A DNA stretch of 64,000 bases from an uncultured Oscillospiraceae bacterium (GTDB taxonomy: Bacteria > Bacillota > Clostridia > Oscillospirales > Acutalibacteraceae): the NCBI GenBank assembly GCA_910587835.1, contig CAJUNQ010000013.1, positions 1-64,000 on the forward strand, in the 5' to 3' direction. Every line of letters begins with the position of its first letter. The first letter of the stretch is position 1. The position numbers and the translations under genes are program-made. Shown piece by piece: positions 1 through 8,880 of this stretch. Under the pieces are notes generated by a model. That model had not been told where the DNA came from. It did not search any database and worked only from the letters and a program-made list of their open reading frames with translations.

Positions 1-1297
1 AATCATCCCGCTCCATGAGCTCCGGTTTAAAAGTCTTTTGAGACACGGAGAACGCCCAGGCCAGCATCCCGGAGTTGAGGGACCCGCCCCGCCGGGGCAC
101 ATCGACAAACGCGCTGCCGGCGCACACCACGCTGATGAGGGCTTTCAGGTGGGGGTTGCCGCTGGCAGCGGCGGCCCATTGGACGTACCCCAGGTAGGAG
201 CCGCCCACCATGCCCACACTGCCGGAGGACCAGGGTTGGGCGGCAATCCAGTTCAGGGTGTCGTCCCCATCCTCTACCTCGTAGTAATTGGGGATCCACT
301 CCCCGCCGCTTTTGTTGCGGCCACGCACGTCCTGGATGACCACGGCGTAGCCCCGTTGTACATAGCGGTAGTAGACCTCCCGGCCCCCCTCTTTTCCATA
401 GGGGGTGCGCACCAGTACCGCCGGGACCTTCTCCCCGCCGGCGGGCAGATACACATCGGCGGACAGGGCCGCCCCATCCCGCATGGGCACGTCAAAAGCG
501 CCGGCATAGGTCACGGCAAAGAGCTTCTCCTCCGGCCAGGCCTGTCGCCACTGCCGCAGGAGGGTGCGCTCATCAAAGCCCTCCCGCATCAGCAGGGTCA
601 CCATCTCCCGGGAAGGGCAGTACACCGTGCCGAAGCCAATGGCAAGCAGACAGGCCATCTCCTGGATAGACCACTCTTTCGAGGCCATCAGTTCCTCGTG
701 GCCTCCCTCCCCCGCCAGCTCTTCCTGGGGCATATCGTAGGGCCACAGCTTTTTGGAGCCTTTGTAGATGGCGGGAACCGCGAACATGAGGATCATGGTG
801 GGGATGCCCACCACATAGTCCGCAGCGTTGGCCGAAGCGATGGTGGTCTTGGCCGCGTTCAGGCCCACCGCAATGGCGGTCAGGTTGGAGCTGCCCCCCG
901 TATAAGTGCCCACAAACATGCCGGACACCTTCCATCCCTCATCGATCTTTCCGGCAAACACCACGCCAAACACCAGCGCCACCAAACACACACAGCACAC
1001 GGCGGAAATCAGGGAGATTACCGGCTCTTTGGTCAGCTTGCGCATTTGGCGCAGGTCCAGGCTCAACAGGCAGATAGATACCGACAGCGGCACACAGTAG
1101 TTGCTGACGGCGTCGTAAGTAGCGCTGGAGGTGGGCACGACTTTCAGGTTAGAAAGCACAATGCCCGTTACAATGACAGTCAGCGCCGGGCCCAGCGTCT
1201 TAAAGACCTTGAACCGCTGCAGCCACAGTCCCAGGGCCACCACTCCGAAAATAACGAACAACAGAGCCCCCTCCGATGAGAACAATGTCCCATTCAT
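1..1297 (-). CDS. DUF819-type membrane protein joined in frame to an S15/CocE hydrolase (partial, runs off window)
   Basis: One uninterrupted minus-strand frame starts at ATG 1297 and runs off the left edge. Residues 1-220 are very hydrophobic with several membrane spans and resemble the first half of DUF819 (YjcL-like) permeases. From about residue 225 the protein is soluble and matches the CocE/X-Pro dipeptidyl-peptidase S15 hydrolases: it has VPMRDGAALSADVYLP, VIQDVRGRNKSGGEW and the nucleophile motif GGSYLGY (Ser in an elbow). The switch lies near bases 625-640. DUF819 proteins are normally about 380-400 residues, so its second half is missing. I infer a deletion that joined two genes in frame. 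The broken dipeptide epimerase just upstream suggests an old dipeptide-use locus. The Asp and His of the hydrolase triad lie outside the window, so activity cannot be judged. Confidence 0.75.
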   Translation of the reverse strand, partial: MNGTLFSSEGALLFVIFGVVALGLWLQRFKVFKTLGPALTVIVTGIVLSNLKVVPTSSATYDAVSNYCVPLSVSICLLSLDLRQMRKLTKEPVISLISAVCCVCLVALVFGVVFAGKIDEGWKVSGMFVGTYTGGSSNLTAIAVGLNAAKTTIASANAADYVVGIPTMILMFAVPAIYKGSKKLWPYDMPQEELAGEGGHEELMASKEWSIQEMACLLAIGFGTVYCPSREMVTLLMREGFDERTLLRQWRQAWPEEKLFAVTYAGAFDVPMRDGAALSADVYLPAGGEKVPAVLVRTPYGKEGGREVYYRYVQRGYAVVIQDVRGRNKSGGEWIPNYYEVEDGDDTLNWIAAQPWSSGSVGMVGGSYLGYVQWAAAASGNPHLKALISVVCAGSAFVDVPRRGGSLNSGMLAWAFSVSQKTFKPELMERDD

Positions 1298-1327
1298 ACC
1301 CACTATCGCCTTTCCCTTATCCCACAG

Positions 1328-2399
1328 TTAAAAGTCGAAGTCCAGTCCCAGGCCGGGCTTATCCGACAGGGTGTACACCCCGCCCTCTACAGAGAAGCCG
1401 CCGGGCATACCCATCTCCGGATCTACCGCATACATAAAACTGTCGCAGTCAGCCTCAGTTATATTGGACTTGGCCGCCACCAGGGCTACACCTGCGGCAA
1501 TGGCCACCTTGGTCTCCAGCATACAGCCCACCATGCACTGAACGTGGTTTGCCTCGGCCACGGCGTTGATCTTTTCCGCCGGGTACAGGCCTCCGCACTT
1601 CATCAGCTTGATATTCAGGATGTCCGCAGCCTCCAGCCGGCAGGCCCTGGCGGCGTCCGAGGGGGAGTGGATCGACTCGTCCAGCATGATCTTCATATCC
1701 ACCTTGGAGCGCACCAGGCGGGCGCCCTCCACGTCCCACCAGGGCAGACACTGCTCTACAGCCTCTACCCCCAGTTTCTCAAAGGCTTTCAGGGTGCGAA
1801 CCGCGTCACCCACAGTGTAGCCCTGGTTGGCGTCCACCCGCAGGCGCACGCCGGGCCCACCGCCTCCCGGATGAGCGTGAGGGCCCGGACGTCGTCCTGG
1901 GGGCAGATGCGGCCTTCACCTTTAAAATGGTGAATCCATTTCGCTCTACCCGTTCCCTGGCCTCCTGAGCCATGAGCTCCGGCTAATCGATGCCAATGGT
2001 CATGTCGGTGGCGATCTGGTTCTGGCCGCCCCCCAGCACCTTGTACAGGGGCTGTCCCATCACCTTGCCCCGGATGTCATACAGAGCGATGTCCACCGCA
2101 GCCTTGGCCGCAGTATTACCGCTGATAAGCTTGTCCATCATCTGGTGGATGCCCTCTATATCCATGGGATCCCGGCCCATAAGCCCCTGCTGAAAGAGCT
2201 TTATGACCTCTACCACTGTGCTGGCGCTCTCGCCGGTGACAGGTTCAAAGGGCGCCGCCTCGCCGATGCCCCAAACCCCCTCGTCGGTGATGAGCTTCAC
2301 CAGCACGTTGACTGAGTGGTCCTGCACCGCAAAGGCAATGCGGAAAGGCTTTTTTAAAGGTATCTTAACGAGCTCTACTTTCATGTCTGTAAGTTTCAC
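1328..2399 (-). pseudogene. Dipeptide epimerase (enolase superfamily), broken
   Basis: The reading starts around GTG 2399 with a capping domain (VELVKIPLKKPFRIAF, GIGEAAPFEPVTGES). It hits an in-frame TAG at 1983-1985, right after TIGID. Translation past the stop gives the expected NGFTILKVKA segment with the catalytic KxK pair. Two frame changes follow: one before PQDDVRALTLIREAVGP and one before RLRVDANQGY. The last 170 residues are intact and carry the enolase-superfamily metal ligands in RVDANQ, MLDES and NIKLMKCGG. The family acts as L-Ala-D/L-Glu-type dipeptide epimerases in murein peptide recycling. One stop plus two frameshifts make it a pseudogene, unless the sequence is locally poor. 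It lies directly upstream of the DUF819/hydrolase fusion on the same strand. Confidence 0.85.
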
Positions 2400-2424
2400 A
2401 AACGCCGCCTCCTCCAATTTTTAC

Positions 2425-2579
2425 TAAGAGCCTATCCCGAAATGATCCGCACGCATCTTGCTGGCATATTTTCCGTCATATAGCGGCCAAATTTCTTGAC
2501 AGGCGTCAGCCTGCCTGCAAAATTTTGACGCCATCTGACTGCGCAATCTGCCCACGTCTCATTCCGGGATAGGCTCTTA
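2425..2579. mobile_element. 155-bp palindromic MITE-like element
   Basis: Near-perfect 21-bp terminal inverted repeats lie at 2425-2445 and 2559-2579 (TAAGAGCCTATCCCG and its complement, one mismatch). The element has TA at both outer edges, as expected for TA-targeting miniature elements of the Tc1/mariner/IS630 type. There is no coding capacity. It sits between the start of the broken epimerase and the truncated lplC. Its size and layout resemble the elements at 11864 and 40590, but I see no clear shared core, so common ancestry is not claimed. Confidence 0.7.
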
Positions 2580-2634
2580 ATAATCCCGGTCTCAATTTTA
2601 ATTATAACACAAAACTCAGCGTCATTGACGCAAC

Positions 2635-3407
2635 CTAACGCCCATGATATAATGTGTTCTGACGAACACAAGGAGAAGCCCTGAAGCGCGAAGCGCTTCT
2701 CTTTTGCTGCGCAAAAGCACCGGGCTTGCTGATGTAGATCAGGGCGTTGAAATAATCGTTCCAGTAAGAAACCATGTAGAACAGCCCGATCGTAGCCAGC
2801 ACCGGCGTGGACAAAGGCAGGATTACCTGAAGCAGAATCCGCACATTTCCAGCGCCGTCGATTTTGGCGGCTTCCTCCAGGCTTTCGGGCAGGCCCTCGT
2901 AGTAATTCTTGATAATAAGCATATTGTAAACGCTGAGCAGCATGGGGAGAATCAACGCTCCCATGGTGTCCAACAGGCCGATTCCCCGCACCAGCATATA
3001 GGTCGGGACCATTCCGCCGCTGAACAGCATGGTGATGACAAAGAACACCAGGCATCCCCGGATAAACGGCAGATGCTTTTTTGAGAGCGGATAGGCCGTG
3101 ATCACGGTAATCAGCAGCGAGCCGGCAGAGCCGACCACCGTAACCAGCACAGACACCCGGAAGGAGTTGAGGAACACCTTGGATCCTATGACAGCCTTCA
3201 GCGTACCCAGCTGAAACTCCTTGGGGTAAAAGCTGATCTGTCCGGAGATCACCATAGATTCGGAGCTGACCGCCTTTGAGACTACATTGAGAAAGGGCAG
3301 AAAGGTGACGACCACCATAAACAGAACGAAAAGATAACAGATGACAGATACCATTTTGTCTTGCACCGAGGTGTGCATTCTATGTTTTTGCTTGATTTTC
3401 GTGCGCA
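2635..3407 (-). pseudogene. LplC-type sugar ABC permease, 3' end replaced by a repeat
   Basis: Inner-membrane permease of the carbohydrate-uptake LplC/YtcP type. ATG 3407 is preceded by AAAGGAGG at 8 nt; an earlier start at 3432 lacks this. The body is normal, with TFLPFLNVVSKAVSS near the first span and the ATPase-contact loop EEAAKIDGAGNVR around residue 180. At about residue 228 (FNALIYISKPG) the reading enters the interspersed repeat at 2644-2723 and ends in a basic tail (FAQQKRSASRFRASP) before the stop at 2635. Intact relatives in this window are 295 and about 307 residues, so the last 65-70 residues, including the final membrane span, are missing. The substrate-binding protein that usually follows is also absent. 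Probably non-functional. Confidence 0.85.
2644..2723 (-). repeat. Single copy of the multi-hairpin repeat, embedded in lplC
   Basis: About 80 bp that match, with few changes, units of the array at 46406-46754, here in the opposite orientation. It contains the same three small palindromes: CTTTTGC with GCAAAAG, GAAGCGC with GCGCTTC, and TGTGTTC with GAACACA. It begins exactly where homology to permease C-termini stops, so it marks an insertion or recombination joint. Confidence 0.85.
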
Positions 3408-3425
3408 TAACCCCAGCCTCCTTTC

Positions 3426-4355
3426 TTACCAAATGCTTCTGCCGGTGAGCCTTTTGCTGACGGTATTGCCCGCCACGGTGAGCGCCAGGCCGATCACCGA
3501 GTTGAACATGCCCACCGCCGACGAAAAGCTATACTGCATTTTGCCAAGGCCGATCCGGTAGACGTAGGTCTGAATAATATCGCCAGTCTCATAAACAGAG
3601 GCGTTGTACATGGTAAGCACCTGGTCGAACCCGCCGGACATGATGCTGCCCAGCTTCAGTATAAACATAAGCACAATAGTGGAGACAATGCCGGGCAGGG
3701 TCACATGCCAAATCTGCCGCAGCTTGCCGGCGCCGTCCACGGTGGCGGCCTCATAAAGCTCCTGTTCCACCCCGGCAATCGCCGCAATATAGACGATGGC
3801 GCTCCAGCCCATCTCCTTCCATGCGTCAGTAACAACCAGCACGGTGCGGAACCAGCGGTTGTCGCTCATGAAGAAAACCGGCTCGCCCCCCAGTGCGGTG
3901 ATGATCTGATTCACCATGCCCCCAGAGGGAGAGAGAATGTTCATAAAGAGGCCCGAAACAATAATCCACGAGAGAAAATGGGGCAAATAGACCACAGTCT
4001 GGGAAACCTTTTTCAAAGGCGTACAGCGGATTTCGTTGAGCATGATGGCAAGCATGACCGGCAGCGGAAACACAAAGACGATCTTATAGGTGTTGACGAG
4101 CAGCGTGTTCCGGAATATCCTGTAAAAGTCCGGCGAGGCAAAGAGCTTGCGGAACTGGGCCAGGCCCACCCATTCGCTGCCAAAAAAGCCGGCAAAGATA
4201 TTGAAGTCCTGAAAAGCCATAACCAGCCCGCCAATGGGGATATACTTGAAGATGATCAGATAGGCCACGCCCGGAAGCAAAAGCAGGTACAGGCTCAGGT
4301 TCTTCCGCACCACGGTAAGCGCGGGGGGATCAAGCCGCATAGAAGGTTTTTTCAT
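3426..4355 (-). CDS. LplB-type sugar ABC transporter permease
   Basis: Inner-membrane permease for oligosaccharide uptake, about 309 residues, normal for the LplB/YteP family. ATG 4355 is preceded by AAAGGAG at 8 nt, whereas an upstream in-frame ATG at 4373 has no site. The N-terminus (LYLLLLPGVAYLIIFKYIP) is the family's first membrane span, and the EAA-type loop YEAATVDGAGKLRQIWHVTLP binds the ATPase around residue 200. It precedes the truncated LplC with an 18-nt gap and follows the receiver-kinase fusion. No substrate-binding protein or ATPase is nearby. With its partner truncated it probably no longer forms a working importer. Confidence 0.9.
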   Translation of the reverse strand: MKKPSMRLDPPALTVVRKNLSLYLLLLPGVAYLIIFKYIPIGGLVMAFQDFNIFAGFFGSEWVGLAQFRKLFASPDFYRIFRNTLLVNTYKIVFVFPLPVMLAIMLNEIRCTPLKKVSQTVVYLPHFLSWIIVSGLFMNILSPSGGMVNQIITALGGEPVFFMSDNRWFRTVLVVTDAWKEMGWSAIVYIAAIAGVEQELYEAATVDGAGKLRQIWHVTLPGIVSTIVLMFILKLGSIMSGGFDQVLTMYNASVYETGDIIQTYVYRIGLGKMQYSFSSAVGMFNSVIGLALTVAGNTVSKRLTGRSIW

Positions 4356-4545
4356 AGCGCAGGCTCCTTTCAAGAGAGGGTAAAAATATGGTACCGTTTT
4401 TTTGCGGAATTGTGAATGAAAATTCCTTGCCTTTTTTGGGACAATCTTTTCTTCCTCTCCCGGTTTTTTCCCGGGCCGAAATTCCCCATGCCCCAGCGCC
4501 CGGAAAACTGCGAAGATATTCTGAGAACTGGGACAATCTTTGGAC

Positions 4546-6498
4546 TTAGAGCTTCATGCGCACCTCCACGGTGGTGCCTTTGCTGTCAGAGGAGTAATTC
4601 AGCTCCGGCGGGCTTCCCAAAAACAGCTCCAGACGGTTATAGACATTGCGGACCCCAAAGCCCTCCGGGTCCCCGGCCTCAAGCTGCAGCCGGGTGGTAT
4701 CGAAGCCGACGCCGTTGTCCGCCACGCGAATGGCAGTGTATTCCGAACTCTGCTCCACCTCCACCCGAATATGCCCCTGCCGGCGCTGAAGCTTCATCAC
4801 CCCGTGAAGGAGCGCGTTTTCCACAAAGGGCTGCACCGTCATCTTGGGCAGCACCACGTCCCGCACCATGCCGGAGCTGTCCACAGAAAAGGCAAAGCGG
4901 CCAGGGTCAATCTCCGTCTGAATCTGGAGATAAACCCGGCAAAATTCCAGCTCCTGACTTAACGGCACATTGCTGTGTCCGCCGCCCAGCACCAGGCGGA
5001 AGTATTTGGCAATCAGGCTGATAATCCGGCTGGTGTCCTGGTCTTTGCGCTTGATCGCCGCCCAGTTCACGGTGTCCAGGGCGTTATAAAGAAAATGGGG
5101 GTTGATCTGCCACTGCAGGGCTTTCAGCTCGGCCATCTGCGCCGCAAGCTTGTCCCGCACCGACTGTTCGGTCAACTCCTTGACCCGCAGGATCAGCTTG
5201 CCGGTGTTGTTCGCCAGCAGGTTCAGGTTGGAGGTCTTTTTGTAGACAGAGGACTCCGCCTGCGTAATGTCCACCGAGCTGAGGCTGTGGGCAATATTCT
5301 GCAGGCGCTTGTCGTAATAGTTGGTGATGACCAGGATCATGACCAGAATCACCACCAAAAAGAACACGGCAAAAACAATAATCATGGTGAGCATACCGAG
5401 CAAAAGCTGAAAATATCCGCTGCTGTCCCGCAGACTTCCCATCTCCGCCCGATATGCCAGGTACCAGCCGGAGGCCTGCACCCGGGCAAACACATAACAG
5501 GTCCCATCGTGTTCCACCGTGCCGCCGGGAAGCTCCGGCAGCCTCGGCGGAGAGGCATTCTCGCCGCAGCGGGCGGCTACCACCTGTCCGGACCTGTCCA
5601 GCACCCAGAACTCCCCCTGGGCAGAAAGCTCCAGGCTGGAGAGCAGGGCCTCCACCCGGCTGTAGTCCATGCGTACCTGCATATAGGCGGTTACCTGGGT
5701 CACATCCCGCTTGCCGTATACCGGCGTGGAAAATGTCACGCTGGTGGGCTTCTCCCCCAGCCGCGGCTCGCACTGCCATGTGGACCCAGGCAGAAGATAT
5801 CCCTTGTCCGTCACCGCGTGAGAGGCGGCAAACATCTCCTTGGGGAAAAAGTACACACCTTCCCGGGCATAGAGCTTATAGTCCTCCACATACATGGAAA
5901 GGCGAAGCCCCTGGGTGACAATCGCGGCCTCGGTAAAGGTTTTACGCAGCTTCTGCGCATCGTAATAGTCCTTGATCACCTGGGCGGGAGGCCGCTCCAT
6001 AATGGTCCTTGTCTCATCTGCGCTGGCAATCGTCTGCCCCACGTTCATCATCTGCTCCAGCTGAAAAGACAGATTAGAGGCCACTTGGGTCACAGTGTCC
6101 TCCGCAGACCGAAGCAGGGACCGCTCAATATGCTGTTCAGAGAGCTGGTAGGAGAACAGGATGATCGCGGCCACCGGCAGAATGATCAGCAGCAGGTATG
6201 ACAGCACAAACTGGATGGCGGATTTCACCAGGGAAACCTCAGAATAGCCGCTGATAAACAGTGCGGCGATCCGCAGCCCGGCGGCGGAAAGCTTTTGCAG
6301 CAGCAGGGTCCCGTCCATACGGGGCATTTTCACGTCGCTGACCAGAATATCCGGCCGAAGCTCCAGAATCCTGCTGTAAGCCACGTCTCCGTCCGGCGCG
6401 GCCCCAATGATCTCCACATCATATTTTGCCCAGTTAAAGTAATTTTTCAAGCCGTCCCGGGTGGCGGGGTCGTCATCCACAATAAATGCCCTGTACAT
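4546..6498 (-). CDS. Truncated receiver domain fused in frame to a YesM-type sensor kinase
   Basis: 650 residues from ATG 6498, with AAGGAGG 8 nt upstream. Residues 1-87 are the start of a YesN-like receiver: acidic DDD at 8-10, phospho-acceptor Asp55 in SDVKMPRMDG, then SGYSE. The receiver stops before beta-5, so its conserved Lys is missing. From about residue 90 the sequence is a typical YesM start: a membrane span (SYLLLIILPVAAIILFSY), an extracytoplasmic sensor, a second span near residue 300, a HAMP-like linker, a His_kinase block with the phospho-His in INPHFLYN (about residue 468), and HATPase motifs VQPFVENALLHG and VADNGVGFD. YesN and YesM are normally separate, and YesN ends in an AraC HTH, which is absent here. 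The joint lies near base 6237. I infer an in-frame deletion that removed the DNA-binding output. Confidence 0.85.
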   Translation of the reverse strand: MYRAFIVDDDPATRDGLKNYFNWAKYDVEIIGAAPDGDVAYSRILELRPDILVSDVKMPRMDGTLLLQKLSAAGLRIAALFISGYSEVSLVKSAIQFVLSYLLLIILPVAAIILFSYQLSEQHIERSLLRSAEDTVTQVASNLSFQLEQMMNVGQTIASADETRTIMERPPAQVIKDYYDAQKLRKTFTEAAIVTQGLRLSMYVEDYKLYAREGVYFFPKEMFAASHAVTDKGYLLPGSTWQCEPRLGEKPTSVTFSTPVYGKRDVTQVTAYMQVRMDYSRVEALLSSLELSAQGEFWVLDRSGQVVAARCGENASPPRLPELPGGTVEHDGTCYVFARVQASGWYLAYRAEMGSLRDSSGYFQLLLGMLTMIIVFAVFFLVVILVMILVITNYYDKRLQNIAHSLSSVDITQAESSVYKKTSNLNLLANNTGKLILRVKELTEQSVRDKLAAQMAELKALQWQINPHFLYNALDTVNWAAIKRKDQDTSRIISLIAKYFRLVLGGGHSNVPLSQELEFCRVYLQIQTEIDPGRFAFSVDSSGMVRDVVLPKMTVQPFVENALLHGVMKLQRRQGHIRVEVEQSSEYTAIRVADNGVGFDTTRLQLEAGDPEGFGVRNVYNRLELFLGSPPELNYSSDSKGTTVEVRMKL

Positions 6499-6593
6499 GG
6501 TAAACCTCCTTACAAAAGCAAAAGCAGGAGAGCTCCTCCCGCTTTTTAGATGATCTCCGTTTTCGTTCTATGGGCTTACGCTTCATTTTTAAA

Positions 6594-7859
6594 TTAGAAT
6601 TTTGCCCCGTTGGCCTCCAAACGGCTGTGCAGCCTTTTCATGTCGATTCCCGCGGGAGAAACCTTTGCTGCGGCGGCAAGAGCTGCGGCGGTTCCGGCCG
6701 CTTCCCCCAAGCAGCAGACAATCGGCATAATCCGAATAGAGGCTTGCGCTTCGTGGGTGGCGGAGATGCACCGCCCGGTTACCAGCAGATTTTCAGTTTC
6801 CCGAGGCAGCATGGTCCGATAGGGAATAGAATAATACGCCCCCTCGGGGAAATAGTAGTGGCTTGTGCCGCTTCCCTCGGGATTGTGGATGTCAATGTCA
6901 TAGTTGCCCAGGGCAATGGAATCCTCAAACTGCTTGCAGCTCACCAGGTCGTCCTGGTCCAGCAAGTACTGTCCCCGAAGCATCCGGCTTTCCCGAACGC
7001 CGATTTCCGCAGCAGTAGAAAGCAGGGCGGCGTTCTGACAGCCGTCGATATTCTCCCGCAGGAAGTCATAAATCTCAAACACCTGCTCCCTGGCCTCCAG
7101 CTCGGCGGCAGTCAGGTCCTCTATATCCACGGGAGAGCGCTTTACAATGCGGGTGGTGTTAAAGTGCAGCACGCCCGGATGAATCGTGTGGAAGATCAGC
7201 ACGTCCTCCCGGGGGTTTTTGATTTTTCCGCTCTCCTGAAGCTGGCGGTAGAGAGGGTTGATGCTGGAGCGGGCCTTGATAAAGGCCTCCATGTCGATAT
7301 TGCCAAGACGGAAACACAGGGTCATGGGCTGGCAGAGGCTGTCCTCAGGACGCCCCAGCACATAGCTGCATCCGGCCATGACCCCCAGGGTCATGTCTCC
7401 GGTGGCGTCAATGAAAATCCCTCCCTCTACAGTTCTTGCGTCAGACCCGGCGGCGACCTCCACCGAGCGAATTCGCGCCCCGTCCATATGTACCCCGGTC
7501 AGGTAGGCGTGGTACAGCAGCCGGACGCCGGCTTTCTGGGCCATACGGTTGAGAATCAGCTTGAGGTACTCCTCATGAAAGGTGTTGATGCCCGTGTGCC
7601 TGCGGTCCGGCTGATAACGGTCGGAGAACCGGTTCAGCTCGTCCCGGATTTCCAGGAAGACGCCCTGGCTCAGCTCAGTGAAGACCCCGTCAATTTTGGT
7701 GCCGTTCACCATAAAGGGATTCACCAGACAGTTCCCGGCCGCGCCGCCCAGCGAGTTCCCCTTTTCAATCAGCAGAGTGGACGCGCCCTCCCTGGCGGCG
7801 GCAATCGCGGCAGCTGCTCCGGCAAAGCCCCCGCCAACCACAACTACGTCGTAACGCAT
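6594..7859 (-). CDS. FAD-dependent oxidoreductase
   Basis: Cytosolic flavoprotein of the FAD_oxidored type (PF12831-like), about 421 residues. ATG 7859 has GGAGG at 8 nt. The N-terminal dinucleotide fold is clear (VVVVGGGFAGAAAAIAA), followed by IEKGNSLGG. Mid-protein GGIFIDATGDMTLGVMAGC and C-terminal LLVTGRCISATHEAQASIR plus GEAAGTAAALAA are family landmarks for FAD binding. The substrate is unknown. Relatives sit in polysaccharide and sugar-acid loci, which fits its place upstream of the kinase fusion and LplBC on the same strand. A TATAAT-like -10 lies at 7892-7897. It appears intact, unlike its neighbours. Confidence 0.85.
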   Translation of the reverse strand: MRYDVVVVGGGFAGAAAAIAAAREGASTLLIEKGNSLGGAAGNCLVNPFMVNGTKIDGVFTELSQGVFLEIRDELNRFSDRYQPDRRHTGINTFHEEYLKLILNRMAQKAGVRLLYHAYLTGVHMDGARIRSVEVAAGSDARTVEGGIFIDATGDMTLGVMAGCSYVLGRPEDSLCQPMTLCFRLGNIDMEAFIKARSSINPLYRQLQESGKIKNPREDVLIFHTIHPGVLHFNTTRIVKRSPVDIEDLTAAELEAREQVFEIYDFLRENIDGCQNAALLSTAAEIGVRESRMLRGQYLLDQDDLVSCKQFEDSIALGNYDIDIHNPEGSGTSHYYFPEGAYYSIPYRTMLPRETENLLVTGRCISATHEAQASIRIMPIVCCLGEAAGTAAALAAAAKVSPAGIDMKRLHSRLEANGAKF

Positions 7860-7941
7860 TAGCAAGTCCTCCGTTCAAGTTTTTTGTTATGATTATAATA
7901 CCCAACCGGCGAAGTTTTTTCCATACACCAGATTCTAATTT

Positions 7942-8154
7942 TTGGGACAATCTTTCGGAAAGCCCCAGTTCCCCAAAAAGAAAGCCCTCTTTTATGCCAG
8001 ACAAACCCTTGAACAGCTGGCCCGCCAGGGGGACCTGCCCTGCGGCTGCTATGAGGACGCGCCAAAATTCTCCTTTCGCGGCCTTATGCTGGACGTGAGC
8101 AGGCACTTTTTTGGCGTGGACCAGGGCCGCATACTGCTGGGCGGGTTCTTATAA
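7942..8154 (+). pseudogene. GH20 hexosaminidase remnant
   Basis: About 70 codons resemble the junction between the N-terminal and catalytic domains of GH20 beta-N-acetylhexosaminidases: ARQTLEQLARQG, then DAPKFSFRGLMLDVSRHFF (family consensus is APRFPWRGLMLDVxRHFF). Homology stops after GVDQ and the frame closes in GGFL. The catalytic Asp-Glu pair is absent. It has no credible start or RBS and is convergent with unrelated scraps, so it is a deletion remnant. Confidence 0.7.
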
Positions 8155-8515
8155 GCGCTCTGGCTATAGCCAGGAGGAACAGGACTTAGCCCATGAAAGC
8201 ATGGAGAAGGCCATTCAAGACATGGGCTTCTAGGGTATATGTGCGTGTGAGGCCGTGAGCAGGAAAGACCTTTACAGGGAGGCCAGTTAACGGTTGCCTG
8301 CTCGCTTCTGCTATAGGGAACGGGCCTACCCCGCCGTCCTGCTTGAACATCGCTATTTACCGATGCTCAAGTGCGGCTGCTAAAAGCGGCAGGCCAGCAG
8401 GTACAGGGGCAGTACGGATAACCCGTTCAGTAGATGCGATTGAGCACAAGCTTGGCCTCTCCCCCTCTGGCCTGGGTTGGCAGTATGCCCCAGCCGCCAT
8501 GAGAAAGGTTGCACG
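8155..8515. other. No intact gene; short coding scraps
   Basis: A short open stretch after the GH20 remnant reads YKRSGYSQEEQDLAHESM and ends at 8233 in QDMGF. A second stretch from about 8343 includes EHKLGLSPSGLGW, faintly like small phage or plasmid proteins. Neither has a start with RBS or a recognisable domain, so they are probably fragments of lost genes. Confidence 0.4.
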
Positions 8516-8561
8516 AAAACGCCGAAAGCCGCTCCGTAAATGGAGCGGCTTTCGGCGTTTT
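8516..8561. terminator. Perfect 20-bp stem hairpin, bidirectional terminator
   Basis: AAAACGCCGAAAGCCGCTCC pairs with its exact complement across a 6-nt loop (GTAAAT). The A-run and T-run at the ends make it a plausible Rho-independent terminator on both strands. It now stands in a region without intact genes. Confidence 0.8.
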
Positions 8562-8661
8562 GCTGTGTTTCTATTTTGCTTTATACCGTGCAGAGAGAGG
8601 TTCTGACAGGGTTGACGCTCTGCATCATCTGCATGAGCCTCTCAAGAGCGCAGCTGCTGCC

Positions 8662-8880
8662 TCATTGGTAGACATGGTATAGGAATGTCATAATCTGCGC
8701 CCGGGTGCAGGGCTTGTCGGGACCAAAGGTAGTGGGGCTGGTACCGCTGGTAATGCCCTCCTCCTTTGCCCAGCTGATTGCCTTTTGGAACACGCTGTTG
8801 TCCGGCATGTCGGCAAAACCGGCAATCTCACTGGGCTCAGGGCGGCCGGAGGCTGTCCACAAAAACACCATAGGGCATAT
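8662..8880 (-). pseudogene. S-layer homology (SLH) domain remnant
   Basis: Reads VFLWTASGRPEPSEIAGFAD, then VFQKAISWAKEEGITSGTSP, then CTRAQIMTFLYHVYQ and stop. This is the last SLH repeat of a cell-surface protein, with the usual WA..GIT.G, F.P and TRAQ...L landmarks. Upstream of about 8880 the frame continues but no longer resembles SLH, and there is no start, signal peptide or enzyme domain. SLH domains bind secondary wall polymers. This is the tail of a lost protein. Confidence 0.75.

Noticed and set aside
4546..6498. Fusion as a classical hybrid two-component regulator
   Set aside because: Hybrid regulators have the receiver after the kinase and a C-terminal HTH; here the receiver is incomplete and N-terminal, and there is no HTH.
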